NCBI RefSeq assembly: GCF_905220365.1
Contig: NC_061153.1
Location: 12,674,114 to 12,738,113, forward strand
Direction: 5' to 3'
Length of the DNA: 64,000 nt
Origin: Vanessa cardui
Taxonomy: Eukaryota > Arthropoda > Insecta > Lepidoptera > Nymphalidae
Position numbers and translations under genes: made by a program. This document shows positions 35,301 through 45,023 of the stretch, piece after piece. The stretch's first letter is position 1. Every line of letters starts with the position of its first letter. Under the pieces are notes generated by a model, which saw nothing but the letters and a program-made list of their open reading frames with translations, had not been told where the DNA came from and did no database searches.

Positions 35301-35430
35301 GCCGTGGCTTGCGTGTGTGCTGTATGTGGAGGTTGTGCCCATAATCGCCACGCTGGGCAGGCGGGTTGGCGATCGCAGGGCGTAGCTTCTCGCACCGGTG
35401 ACGCTGCTGCCCGTCACCGGCCTGTGGTAT
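32362..35430 (-). CDS. RTE ORF: endonuclease and reverse transcriptase
   Basis: The frame is open from 35430 to the stop at 32362 (about 1,022 codons), but the first ATG is at 35037, inside the endonuclease. The upstream part encodes essential blocks (LTLATYNGRTLRL, then LGLCEVRREG with the catalytic Glu), so the functional start must be non-ATG, created by frameshifting from the overlapping ORF, or lost. Further motifs: NVVMGDFNAKVG, RFNTGSDHRLL, GEDGVTTELLKAGG, AFVDYEKAFDSVE (motif A), RGVRQGDVISPKLF and LRFADDIVIVAE (motif C). The C-terminus contains KLKWQWAGHICRR, the usual RTE tail. No internal stop is seen, so the protein may be functional. Confidence 0.85.
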   Translation of the reverse strand: MPQAGDGQQRHRCEKLRPAIANPPAQRGDYGHNLHIQHTRKPRPPVPGSPAIPRHGGDDGNGGTGGAKNHRATGGHHNRLTLATYNGRTLRLDSHLAQLEVELGKIRWHILGLCEVRREGEDTVTLESGHLMYFREGDQQSQGGVGFLVNKSLVDNVMEISSVSNRVAYLIIKLTERYSLKVVQAYAPTSTHSDDEVEELFDDISRALHFTTKTHYNVVMGDFNAKVGVQNCSESVVGPHGLGSRNHRGQMLVNFLEREGLFLMNSFFKKQPQRKWTWQSPDTMTKNEIDFIMTDKRHIFRDVSVINRFNTGSDHRLLRGSLNINFKAERARLMKSTLRPKLLQTIAGSETFQSILENRFAAVETTTDVNQNLENVVRILREEGTRYCGMQRKGRKSNLSEETLGLMKKRRENPPVTSSEKRQLNQEISRRVRHDLRCSNTLAIKRAIEQNRGSKVFVQSLGRSHLTKLTTASGEVVSSKPAVLSEVEDFYGRLYASHASRPDPENEDPRATLTRHFSEDLPEVSIGEIETALGQLKNGKAPGEDGVTTELLKAGGKPVLRELQTLFNSVLFEGRTPEAWSRSVVVLFFKKGDKTLLKNYRPISLLSHVYKLFSRVITNRLARRFDEFQPPEQAGFRTGYGTIDHIHTVRQIIQKSHEYNRPLCLAFVDYEKAFDSVEIWAVLESLQRCQVDWRYIQVMRCLYEAATMSVRVQNQQTNPIPLHRGVRQGDVISPKLFTNAMEDMFKTLNWKGRGININGEYISHLRFADDIVIVAETLQDLQQMLNELADSSMRIGLRMNLDKTKVMFNEHVLPEPTTIHGTVLEVVQKYVYLGQTLRLGRNNLEDEVNRRIQLGWAAFGKLRRILTSSIPQCLKTKVFNQCVLPVMTYGAETWTLTTRLVHQLKVAQRAMERAMLGVSLRDRIRNEVIRQRTKVIDIAHRISKLKWQWAGHICRRTDNRWGKRVLEWRPRLGKRSVGRPQARWSDDIRKAAGRTWMRVAGERPQWRALGEAYVQQWTKIGC

Positions 35431-35513
35431 TTAGCTACGCCTATTATGTTGATGGTTATACCGCCATCAGTCGGTCGCCAGAGCCTCGTTTGCTGGTCGG
35501 CAGGATGCACCAC
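35190..35513 (-). CDS. RTE upstream overlapping ORF (possible ORF1 or leader)
   Basis: This ORF of 107 codons starts MVHPADQQTRLWRPTDGG and ends just past the point where the endonuclease frame begins, in another frame. Its sequence resembles no domain I know. It overlaps the main ORF by about 240 bp, so it may be the 5' leader coding region joined by frameshifting, or chance. Confidence 0.35.
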   Translation of the reverse strand: MVHPADQQTRLWRPTDGGITINIIGVAKYHRPVTGSSVTGARSYALRSPTRLPSVAIMGTTSTYSTHASHGPQFPAAPLFLVMVATMVTAGRGVLRITGLREATTTD

Positions 35514-35576
35514 GGGCAGGTGAGGTTGGCTTGGGGCACTAAGGTGTAGTTTGCGCCCCCTTACATCCCATTTTAT

Positions 35577-37690
35577 GAATTAGAAATAGTTAGTATTAAA
35601 TATAAATGGCTTGTAGATACCGGTGCATCGGTATGTGCAATTAAATATGACACGCTAAGTAATCTGAACGTATCGTTACAAAAGGAGCCGATTACCATTA
35701 ACGGAATCGGAGGTAAATTACGAACCGTGGGATATGTTTATTTAGCATTGTCTGTTAACGGATTGGAATTTAATCATAAGTTTCATGTTATAAAGGAGTT
35801 GCCATCTGAAACCGCTGGGATTCTTGGTATAGATTTTTTACGTAAATTTAATTGTAGCATAAACTTTGAATTTAATAATATTACACTGCGTAATACGAAT
35901 GATTCGATTACTTTACCATTGCATATGGGTATTTTAGGAAGTAATAGTTATTTGAGTATACCTCCGAGATGCGAAAGTATATTTTATATCAACTCGAATA
36001 TAAAAGAAGATTGTGTCGTCTTTCCGAGAGAGTTATGTGAGGGAGTTTTTTTGTCTGGTGGAATTGTCAAAATAAACAACGGTAAAATACCAATACAAAT
36101 ATTAAATACACGAGAGGATCAGGTCAATCTTAGTTATTTTAGGCCCGAAACAGATAGTTTATTTAATTATTCAATTTGTAATTTTGATAAAAATCTTATT
36201 AATCCTGAACGCGTTCATAAATTGTTAAATTCTTTAAATTTAGAACATTTAAATAAAGAGGAAAAGACTTCTATTATAAACATTTGCGCTAAATTTTCCG
36301 ACGTATTTTTATTGCTAGGAGATCAATTAACAACTTGTAATCTATACAAACATAATATACAATTAAAACCAAATAGTGACCCAGTTTATGTAAAACAGTA
36401 TCGATTACCTTATTCTCAGAGAAATGAAATAGAAAAACAAGTTAAAAGTATGTTAAAAGGCGGAATTATTGAACCTGCCTGTAGTGAATGGTCAAGTCCT
36501 GTTCTTCTTGTTCCCAAAAAATCAGAAAATGACGAAGGCAAGAGATGGCGCCTAGTTATCGATTTTCGAAAATTGAATGACCGTATAGTAGATGACAAAT
36601 TTCCGTTACCTAATATAACAGACATATTAGATTCTTTATCAGGAGCTATGTATTTTACCCATCTTGATCTCAATCAAGCTTTTTATCAATTAAGTCTTAA
36701 TCCATCTAGTAGAAAGTATACGGCTTTCACTACACCCTCTGGTCAATATCAGATGACCAGAATGCCAATGGGTTTAAAAACAAGTCCAAGTTCCTTTTCT
36801 CGTGCTATTACAGTAGCTATGGCTGGCTTAAATTACGAAAAAGCGCTTACTTATTTAGATGACCTTATTTGTTTTGGACGAAATTTGGATAGTCATAATA
36901 AAAAAATAATAGAAATATTATCTCGCTTAAGAAAAGTAAATTTAAAGTTAAACCCCAATAAATATATTTTCCTAAAGAAATAACTACTTTATCTAGGCCA
37001 CGTTGTTTCTTCCGAAGGTATTAAACCTGACCCGAAAAAGGTATTTGTATTACAAAATTACCCAACTCCTCAAAATACCAATGATGTAAAAAGACTAGTA
37101 GCGTTTGTAAATTACTATCGAAGATTTATTCCAAATTTCTCTAAAATCGCTTTACCCTTAAACAATTTATGTCGTAAAAATGTAAAATTTCATTGGGATG
37201 ACAATTGTAAAAAATCCTTTTGTATGCTCAAAAACGTTTTAACAACTCCTCCTATACTTCAGTATCCAAATTTTGACCAAAGTCATAAATTTATTTTAAA
37301 AACTGACGCTTCTGGTTTTGCTATAGGCTCAGTACTATGTAATCAAGATAGACACCCGGTTGTATATGCTAGTCGCACATTAAACAAAGCCGAGAAAAAT
37401 TATCCTACTATCGAAAAGGAATTATTGTCGATAGTAGGGGCTGTAAAGTATTTTCGACCTTATTTATATGGACGAGAATTTATTATTGAAACAGACCATA
37501 AGCCTCTCGTATATTTATTTAACATGACAAATCCATCAAGTAGACTTATGAAGTGTAGATTATTGCTTGAAGAGTATAAGTTCATTATCGAGTATGTAAG
37601 GGGAGCGGACAATGCAGCTGCAGATGCTTTGTCACGTATCCAAATTTCGAGTGAGGATTTGAAAGAAATGAATGAAAAAATCATATATAA
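35577..37690 (+). pseudogene. Gypsy B pol, part 1: protease, RT, RNase H
   Basis: The frame opens directly after the RTE target duplication with the aspartic protease (KWLVDTGASVCAI, then AGILGIDFLRKF), followed by RT (YVKQYRLPYSQRNEIEKQVK, GKRWRLVIDFRKLND, YFTHLDLNQAFYQLSLNP, MGLKTSPSSFSRAI, and the catalytic box LTYLDDLICFG). An in-frame TAA at 36981-36983 interrupts it, after which the same frame continues through the RT end (NDVKRLVAFVNYYRRFIPNF) and RNase H (FILKTDASGFAIGSVL, FIIETDHKPLVYLF, ADNAAADALSRI). The only visible lesion in this 2.1-kb piece is that stop. It ends at a LINE insertion near 37690. Confidence 0.9.
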
Positions 37691-38313
37691 AATCAAATAT
37701 AAAAAGCCTAGAATTCGACCAACACGTAGGCTCGTACTGAAAATGCCCGCTCATAACAGTAAATTTTACGGCCAGTCGTTCACTGTTCAGGCTGTAACTC
37801 TTTGGAACGACTTGCCATTGAGTATTCGACAGTCAAAAACATTACATGCATTCAAAAACGCTGTTAAGAACTACTATCTCTCATCATAGTAACGATGACG
37901 ACATGATTTTAATACGTCATATATGTATGTATTATGTATATATATATGTATTTATTTATATGTATACTTGTATGTATGTATGTATGTATGTATGTAGTTA
38001 TATGTATTCATATGTATAAATGTAAGTATGTATGTAGGTATTTATTGATATATGAACGTATGCACATTATTGAATATTTATTACTGTTATTTATTTATGT
38101 ATGTGTTTAGCTTGTATTTATTTTAAGAGTAGTTATAATTGCACCACCTTATACTGTCTTCCACAGACAACCTTCTAACCCAAGGTAGTCTGGAAGAAAT
38201 GGCTAGTAAGCCATAAGGCCGCCTTTGTTTCACCATTAGTTTTTAGTTTGTGTATTCTGTAATCGTTTGTAATTGTAATTGTGGTGTACAAAAAGTGTTA
38301 AATAAATAAATAA
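37691..38313 (+). mobile_element. LINE family X-related 3' fragment
   Basis: This 5'-truncated piece begins in the C-terminal coding region (TRRLVLKMPAHNSKFYGQSF, TVQAVTLWNDLPLSIRQSKT, stop at 37889), then has a 3' UTR with GTAT repeats (37970-38040), the family hairpin (inner stem ATGGCT/AGCCAT at 38199-38214) and a TAAATAAATAAAT tail. It fuses by chance to the gypsy RNase H frame on its left. Gypsy B resumes at about 38314. Confidence 0.85.
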
Positions 38314-39019
38314 ATATCTGTGTCGTGGGAGCCCTTAAGCGACCAAAGGATTGCACTGAATTATTGTTTGTTAACGAAAATGAATGGAAAAAGATAGACA
38401 GGGTGAAAGAAAAGCTCTATTCTAATACTAAATTATTCTGTTTTGTCTCGCCAAAGTCAACTATTTATGTAAATCCTTCTTTTCGATCATATTATGCACG
38501 AGATGCTTTTGTGAGAGAGTTGGATTGCTTATGTAATGAGCGAAAGATAGATCGTCTGTATATTATACAAAATAATGATAATAATATATTGATAAAAGAG
38601 TTAACTCGTATTTTAAATGAGACACCAAATAGGTCCGGACCGCGATTATTAATTTTAAACGGTGTCCATAAAGTCGACGATCATGAGACAAAACGCATAG
38701 TAACGCATAGTAGTAGTTAGTACTAAACGATTATCATTTGTTGCCAACTAGCGGGCACGCCGGTATAAGGCGTATGATAAATAATATAAAGAAAAGATTT
38801 TTTTGGCCAGGATTAGAGAAAGATGTTACTGATTACGTAAATCGATGTGATATGTGTTTGCGTCATAAGCACTTAAATAAATATATAAAAGAACCAATGG
38901 TTATAACCGATACGGTATACGCCGCTTTTGATAGAATTTATTTAGATTTAGTAGGGCCCTTATGTAAGGATAGCGATAGTAATGTTTATATACTCACACT
39001 ACAGTGTGATTTAAGTAAG
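38314..39019 (+). pseudogene. Gypsy B pol, part 2: connection region and integrase zinc domain
   Basis: One open frame (38325-38720) of 131 codons (ALKRPKDCTELLFVNENEW, FCFVSPKSTIYVNPSFRS, SGPRLLILNGVHKV) lies between RNase H and integrase and matches no domain I recognise. A frameshift near 38705, at a repeated ACGCATAGTA, then leads to the integrase HHCC zinc domain (HLLPTSGHAGIRRM to NRCDMCLRHK) and the start of the core (YLDLVGPLCKDSDSNVYILT). It stops at CDLSK at 39019 and resumes at 43117 with YVEAYPL. Confidence 0.8.
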
Positions 39020-39653
39020 TTTTTACTATTCATTAGCATAAGTTGTTTAGTTATTCTATTTTAGTTTCATTACTTTGATCATGTTACTATAATTATGTTT
39101 CGGATTCCGTTTAGTATTAACTTGTATTTGTAAACATGTCAGTATAATTTTATAACTGAAGGTATAATGTTAATGTCATCAATCTGACGTTTGATTTGCG
39201 TTTAGTAATTGGTTTTGGACTATTGCAGTTTGTCATTAAGCATTGCATTATTTAACATTCTTTTTTTTTTAATAATGTCTATTTAGCATTATTTTATTAA
39301 GTATTGTTTTTTTATTATTATTATTTTTTTCTTTTTATAACATTTCCTATTAGGATTTAAATCGTGCTTTGTGTTTTATTGGTTACGTTGTGTTGCCTTT
39401 ACAAAATTATTTATTATGTTACTCAAATTATTATTACTTCTCTATTTCTTAATTTCATATCTGACGTGATGTGATAATGTTTATAATAATATTAGGTATA
39501 TTTGTTTTACTTTTTCTTTTTCTTTTTGTACTTTCTTACTCACAAATAGCTGGCGGGATGGAGAAGTAGCTTATCGAGAACTTAATATTAGTAGTTTGAT
39601 TTATTTGGTATTTTAGTATTATTATAATTATTTTTTCAACTATCTATCTATTA

Positions 39654-39654
<1 letters not shown>

Positions 39655-39724
<70 letters not shown>
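39655..39724. repeat. TA microsatellite
   Basis: About 33 perfect TA units in the 5' region of LINE X copy 2. LINE X copy 1 also has a TA run in its 5' UTR, and the Harbinger element holds another. Confidence 0.95.
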
Positions 39725-39727
<3 letters not shown>

Positions 39728-39799
39728 AATACATCAATTATTTATTTATATGAATAGTATGATTTCAAACCTTTACAGCGTAAGCGATATGAATGATAA

Positions 39800-42789
39800 T
39801 AGTACCTACTACCTACCTACTATAGCGACTCAGTATTATCAAGTGATGATAGTTTCCATAGTGCTTCTCTTCCTCTAAATTCTCTTTTAGAATCAAATCT
39901 CTCCGGTTTTTCTAAAAACTTTAATGTAGTGCATATAAATGCGCAGAGTATTCCTTTTTTTTTTTTTTATTATTCTTTATTGCACACATCAAAGATGTAC
40001 AAAGGGCGGACTTAACGCTATTACAGCATTTTCTACCAGCCTTCACATTACTCTGATTTCCTGTCTTCCTTCGATAGTCAAAATATTCATGCCATTCTTG
40101 TATCCGAATCTTTTTTGAAACCAAGCTTACCCTCAACTTCTTACTGTTTGCCTGGCTACCACCTGATCCGGAATGACCGCATAGGTAAAGGTGGCGGTGG
40201 TGTAGCTATATATCTCCGCAGCCATATCCCTTTTACAATTTTAAGTAAATCTCCTTCACAATACACTGAGTCATCGGAACATATATTTATTGAGGTCTTA
40301 TTCGGACATATCAAACTACTACTGGGCGTATTTTACAGTCCATCACTCAATATTAATTATTTTAATGATTTTGAAAATTTATTAGAGCAATTTAGTACAT
40401 CCATTGATCACACGATAATTATGGGCGACTTCAACACCTGCCTACGCTTAAAGTATATAGTTGATAGCTGCAACCTTAATGTCCTCCCAACGAATGCAAC
40501 ACATTTCTTTCCGAATTGTTCTCCCTCGCTGTTGGACTTAATGATTGTTTCCTCTCTTTATCATGTTGACACTCATGGTCAGTTCCCCGCTGAAGCTTTT
40601 TCTTACCATGACTTAGTTTATTTATCCTATAAAATTCGGCCTCCGCGGGCAAAACCAACAATAGTGATGCGGCGTAATTTCCAAAAGATCAACACCAATT
40701 TTATGAGTGATTTGAACAATATTGACTGGACTGCTATCTATAATGCCAGCTCAATTGACGAAAAAATGGGTATTTTTAATTCTTTGTTAACTGATTTATT
40801 AGATAAACATGCTCCGTTGAGACCTATAAAGCTTAAGCATTTACCAGCACCTTGGCTAACTCAGGACATTAGAACACTCATGGTCAAACGCAATGTTGCG
40901 AAGGCCAAATATAAAAGAAATGCGACAACCAGTAACCTGGAAAAATATAAACAGCTGCGAAATCGTTGTAATAAACTCTGCCGTGATGCTCAGCGTAAGT
41001 TTATTGAAATGCTATTGAAAATAGCGATACATCCAAGGTTTGGCGGTTTTTAAAATCATTGGGAATTGGGCGTCAACGGGAAAACTTTTCTTTTAACTTC
41101 GATCTCGATGATCTTAACAAACATTTTATTTCTTCTTCCTCTATAAATGCACAAGACAAACTTAATACAATCAATTATCTCAATACACTGCCCACCCCTT
41201 ATAATCCTTCCTTCCAATTCAGTTTTGTCACCATTGGCGAATTAAAGAAGCACATCTTTAGCATCAAATCAGACTCAATTGGTTGTGATGGAATAAGTCG
41301 AAGTCTGATTATCCTTACCCTTAATAGCATTTTACCTGCTTTATGTCATATATTTAACTATTCCTTATCAACTGGTACTTTCCCATATCTATGGCGCAAA
41401 GCCGTAGTGATCCCTATTCCTAAAGTTCCCAATCCTTCTTTACCTTCTCATTTTAGACCCATATCTGTTCTTCCTTTTCTTTCAAAGGTGTTGGAGCGTG
41501 TTGTTCATTTACAACTGAACCAATTTTTCTCAACTAACAAAATCCTCTCTCCTTTCCAATCTGGGTTTAGAAAAGGCCATAGTACAGTTACTGCGCTTAC
41601 TAAAGTATGTGACGATATACGCTGTGGAATTGATAATAAATCTGTAACTGTTCTAGCTCTCCTAGACTTTTCAAACGCCTTTAATAGTATTGACTACGAT
41701 ATATGTTTGGCAATCCTAAGATCTCTAAACATAGATCCTACTGCTGTAGATTGGTTTCGCTCTTACCTATTAAATAGACAGCAATGCATAAAGGCGAATG
41801 GTAAGTTCTCGACTTATTTAGATATTCCTTCTGGTGTCCCGCAAGGTGGTGTACTGTCTCCCCTTCTCTTTTCTATTTTCATCAATACTCTCTCCACACT
41901 TATCTCTTCCTCCTATCATCTATATGCTGATGATCTTCAAATTTATGTTACCGCTCCTGCGGACGGTATCGACAAGGCTGTTGCAACGTTGAATAATGAT
42001 TTGGCAAAAATCTGTGAATGGTGTAGATCTTACGGGCTCCAAGTGAATCCGAGGAAGTCACAGGTGGCTGTTTTTGGCAGTGTTAAGCTTCTGTCGAGGA
42101 TTAAAGACAAAAATCTACCTCCAATAATGTTTGATGGTCACATATTACCACTGCAAGAAACGGTTAAAAATCTTGGGCTAATTCTGGATGCTTCCTTCTC
42201 CTGGGTCCCTCAGGTTGCAGAAATGAGCCGTAAGATGTATGCCATCATTGGTTTTTTAAGGCGATGGAAAAATCTACTGCCAATCAAGGCTAAGATCAAC
42301 TTAGCCAATTCGTTCCTGTTTCCAATATTAGATTATGCCGACGCCTGCTACACTGACTTAACTGAGAACCTTCTAAACAAATTAGAACGACTGCAAAATT
42401 TAGCCATTAGATTTATCTTTGGTCTGCGTAAATTCGATCATGTCTCGCAGTATCGGTCTCAGTTAAAGTGGCTGCCAGTCAGGCTTCGACGAAATTTGTA
42501 CGCCTTATCTCTTCTTTACTCTTTGCTATATGTTGAACATACACCACCTTACCTGAAAGAACGTTTCAAATTTCTTGGGTGTGACAGTATACTCAACCTG
42601 CGTTCTAGTAACGATAATAAGCTTGTAACGCCCTGCAGCCGGACACAAACTTACAGTAGCTCTTTTACTGTGAAAACCTTCAAACTTTGGAATGCACTAC
42701 CCAACGACATTCGGCAATCAAAATCCTTGTCCATCTTTAAACATCGCTTGAAAAATTATTATCTGTCCATATCCCAAGAATGTATGTAA
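39800..42789 (+). pseudogene. LINE family X copy 2 ORF2: endonuclease and RT
   Basis: Endonuclease begins near 39880 (NFNVVHINAQSIP) but is interrupted at 39953-40065 by a T-run plus a reversed scrap of another family X 3' end. It continues SYCLPGYHLIRNDRIGKGGG, IMGDFNTCLRLKY (GDxN) and AFSYHDLVYLSYKI. A frameshift lies near 41030. RT is open from about 41059: HFRPISVLPFLSKVLERV, LLDFSNAFNSIDYD (motif A), SGVPQGGVLSPLLFSIF, SYHLYADDLQIYVT (motif C), then the C-terminal domain to a stop at 42789. A short endonuclease deletion (compared with 49.7 kb) adds to the damage. Confidence 0.85.
39953..40065 (-). mobile_element. Tiny reversed LINE 3' tail inside LINE X copy 2
   Basis: A T-run followed by ATTATTCTTTATTGCACACATC is the reverse complement of a family X-type tail (GTGTGCAATAAAG). 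The next bases, with TACAAAGGGCGG, fit the 3' hairpin region. It splits the endonuclease frame after HINAQSIP. Confidence 0.7.
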
Positions 42790-43116
42790 GTATGAAATAA
42801 TATGTAGTTATAATTATATATATATTTTGATATATAATATATTAATATATATTATTATATGTGTATTATTTGGATGTAGTTGTGTGTAGTTTATTATTAT
42901 ACTGTAATATTAGTCTACTTAAATTATTATCATCTCTTAATTCTATTTGCACTTACCTGTTCTCTCGTCTTAAGTTTCTGTCACCAAAGGTTGTCTGTAA
43001 GAGATCGCTATAAGCGATAAGACCGCCTTTGCGCACCATTTGTTGTTTTTGTCTCTCTGTTACCCATTGTCGTGTAATGTGTTGTGCAATAAAGTATTTT
43101 AAATAAAATAAAATAA

Positions 43117-43846
43117 ATAAGTATGTAGAAGCTTATCCACTTAGAAATAAGGATACTGTTTCAGTGTCATCGACTTTTGTCAACAATTTTATTTTAAGAT
43201 ATGGTGTTCCTCGACAAATAATATCCGATCAAGGAACAGAATTTGTTTCAAATGTTATGAAAGATGTGTGCCGTATCCTCAACATTAAACAGGTAACGTC
43301 AACGGCATACCATCACCAATCTATAGGTTCCTTAGAAAATAGCCACAGAAATCTGATGTCATTACTCAGAATACAAACAGGTAATGAACCATATAACTGG
43401 TGTTCTTGGTTACCGTTTTGGTGTTTCGGTTATAATAACACGGTACACACGGAAACCAAGTATACTCCATTTGAACTTGTTTTTGGGAAGCTTTGCCGTT
43501 TACCAACTAATTTAACTTTAGATATAGACCCTTTATATAATCCATATGATTATCCACAACAACTTAAATATAGACTTCAAAAATCGCAATATGATGCAAG
43601 AAATAATTTAATATTAAGCAAACAAAATAGAAAGCTAAAGTATGATTATTGTATAAATCCAGTGAAATATGATGCCGGCGATATGATACTCCTTAAGAAT
43701 GAACAATGTGTAAACAAATTCGATCCTCTTTATCTAGGACCATTTAAAGTAATTGAAGATTGTGAACCGAATGTTAAAATAGATTATAAAGGTAAACATA
43801 AGTTAGTACATAAGAATCGCACTAGAAAATATATAAAAGAATAAAA
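43117..43846 (+). pseudogene. Gypsy B pol, part 3: integrase core and C-terminus
   Basis: The frame resumes at YVEAYPLRNKDTVSVSSTF and carries the core's second Asp (ISDQGTEFVSNVM) and the catalytic Glu region (TAYHHQSIGSLENSHRNL), then YNNTVHTETKYTPFELVFG and a C-terminal GPY/F-like segment (LYLGPFKVIED, YIKE before the stop). The rDDE triad appears complete across the insertion. No frameshift is visible in this part. Confidence 0.9.
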
Positions 43847-44075
43847 TTTTTATCTATACAAATATTATTAGTATTATTGTATTTTTCTCTTAAAATTTAA
43901 ATAATGTTTTAAAATTACGTGTTTTACATTTTTTATGCTGTTAGTAATAATGTTATAATATAAGAATGTCAATTAAAAAAAATATATATTATTACACCTG
44001 TTCTTGAATTTTATATCAAATTTTATTACAAAAAAAAAAAATTGTAACTTCGTCCTTTTTTTTCGCCGATAGGCA
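43847..44075 (+). other. Gypsy B 3' non-coding region
   Basis: About 230 bp of AT-rich DNA lie between the integrase stop and the 17-bp LTR-start copy. There is no env-like ORF and no clear polypurine tract (GATAGGCA precedes the LTR start), so the right end remains uncertain. Confidence 0.5.
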
Positions 44076-44092
44076 TGTAGTATATATGTATG

Positions 44093-44480
44093 GTATACGG
44101 CGAAACCCTGAGATTACCAGGCGATTTCTTTGAGCCCCAATTCGATGGCACAGAGGACGTGACGCAATATGCGACACGACTTAAACGACACGTTCAATGT
44201 CTCTTGCCATCGCCAGGTTCCCGCCACCTCAGCAATCGCCCCGTCTTTATATTCAAAGACCTGCCAACTGCTTCCCATGTCTTTCTAAGGGATGATAGTG
44301 CCCATGGGTCATTTAAGCCGGCTTACACGGGCCCGCATCAGGTACCTTCCAGAGGTGACAAGGTTTACAAACTTCTGGTGCGAGGAAAAGAGGTCACAGT
44401 ATCAGTAGACCGACTGAAACCAGCCTACATACTGCAAGACCCCACCAACACCATGGATTCCCCACCACCACAATACATCA
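44093..44480 (+). pseudogene. Gypsy A pol, part 2: integrase C-terminus
   Basis: The frame VYGETLRLPGDFFEPQFDGT, YATRLKRHVQCLLPSP, VFIFKDLPTASHVFLRDDSA and GPHQVPSRGDKVYKLLVRGK, ending VSVDRLKPAYIL, is the C-terminal domain of a gypsy integrase and continues the protein cut at 25884. It breaks off at TACATCA (44474-44480), where R1-type sequence is inserted. A TACATCA also stands at 54675, where the last coding piece of gypsy A resumes. Confidence 0.8.
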
Positions 44481-44956
44481 CACCTTTTTTTTTTGTTTTA
44501 CGAGGAGGAAAGGCATTTACGCCTCCCGCCCGGCCGGGGGACCGGGACGGGTATGTGGGACTCGACCGGGGCCATAAGGGCCCCATGCCAGGGCAGAAGG
44601 CCCTGTCCTACCCACTAAAACCTCCTCGGGTTTCCACCGTACCGCGTGATGGAGAGGCTACGGGAACGCTTAAGCATACTTCCGCGGCCCCCCCGCGGCG
44701 ACCGCCGTAAGGCGGTCAAATCTTTGAATGCACGCCGAAGGGCGCGCTTTCCTCCGTTGCCTCCGTCCAGTAAACGTGACGGACTCCCCCGAGTCCGCCA
44801 CTGGAGGCTGGGCGTCAAGAATGCTGACGCCCTGGTGGCGGCGGATAAGATGGCAGGCTCCGCCGCCGACCACCGGTGTATCTCCACACCTAAAGCGGTC
44901 CACCACGTGCCTATGGTGGACCACCCCTCCTTCAACTCTCATAACGAGCCCTCCGC

Positions 44957-44959
<3 letters not shown>
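44481..44959 (-). mobile_element. R1-clade LINE 3' remnant, left part
   Basis: This GC-rich block starts with a T-run (the A-tail on the minus strand) and holds CCTACCCACTAAAACCTC, which resembles the TTTACCCACTAAAAAACTA in the 3' UTR of the R1 element at 4.16 kb. A further short piece follows the LINE insertion at 52485. No complete domain is readable. The ORFs running through it are open only because it is GC-rich. Confidence 0.55.

Positions 44960-45018
<59 letters not shown>
44957..45018. repeat. TA microsatellite in LINE X 5' end
   Basis: About 29 TA units with one CA-containing interruption at the start. The YIYIYI reading frames across it are artefacts. Confidence 0.95.

Positions 45019-45023
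<5 letters not shown>

Larger units (their letters stand above)
32354..35576 (-). mobile_element. RTE-clade LINE, complete insertion with target duplication
   Basis: The 3.2-kb element is flanked by perfect 11-bp direct repeats GAATTAGAAAT (32343-32353 and 35577-35587), and gypsy B protease resumes directly after the second. On the minus strand it begins near 35576 with a GC-rich 5' region and ends with GGCTGTTGATGATGATG, the trinucleotide-tail form typical of RTE elements. This is the cleanest insertion in the window. Confidence 0.95.
39020..43116 (+). mobile_element. LINE family X, copy 2 (ORF2 only), in gypsy B integrase
   Basis: This 4.1-kb insertion lies between codons of the integrase that read straight across (GATTTAAGTAAG on the left, TATGTAGAAGCT on the right), with TAAG or slightly more duplicated. 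It has a T-rich 5' region with a TA microsatellite, ORF2 (about 39800-42789), and a 3' UTR with the family hairpin (inner stem ATCGCT/AGCGAT at 43004-43018) and an AAATAAAATAAAT tail. ORF1 is absent, so it is 5'-truncated relative to the copy at 44.96-52.47 kb. Confidence 0.9.
25885..44092 (+). mobile_element. Gypsy B LTR retrotransposon with nested insertions
   Basis: This Ty3/gypsy-type element interrupts the integrase of gypsy A. Its own parts, in order, are a short 5' LTR-like sequence, a primer-binding-site-like TGGCGACCCTGCC, a small membrane-protein ORF (26099), gag in two pieces (26507-26682, about 31783-32192), protease-RT-RNase H (35577-37690), an integrase zinc domain (38314-39019) and the integrase core (43117-43846). 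Removal of four LINE insertions leaves about 5.5 kb. The right end is marked by a 17-bp copy of the LTR start at 44076-44092. It is inactive because of a nonsense codon, frameshifts and the insertions. Confidence 0.8.

Noticed and set aside
37224..37889. Single 221-codon gene
   Set aside because: It is a chance fusion of gypsy B RNase H with the C-terminal codons of an inserted LINE.
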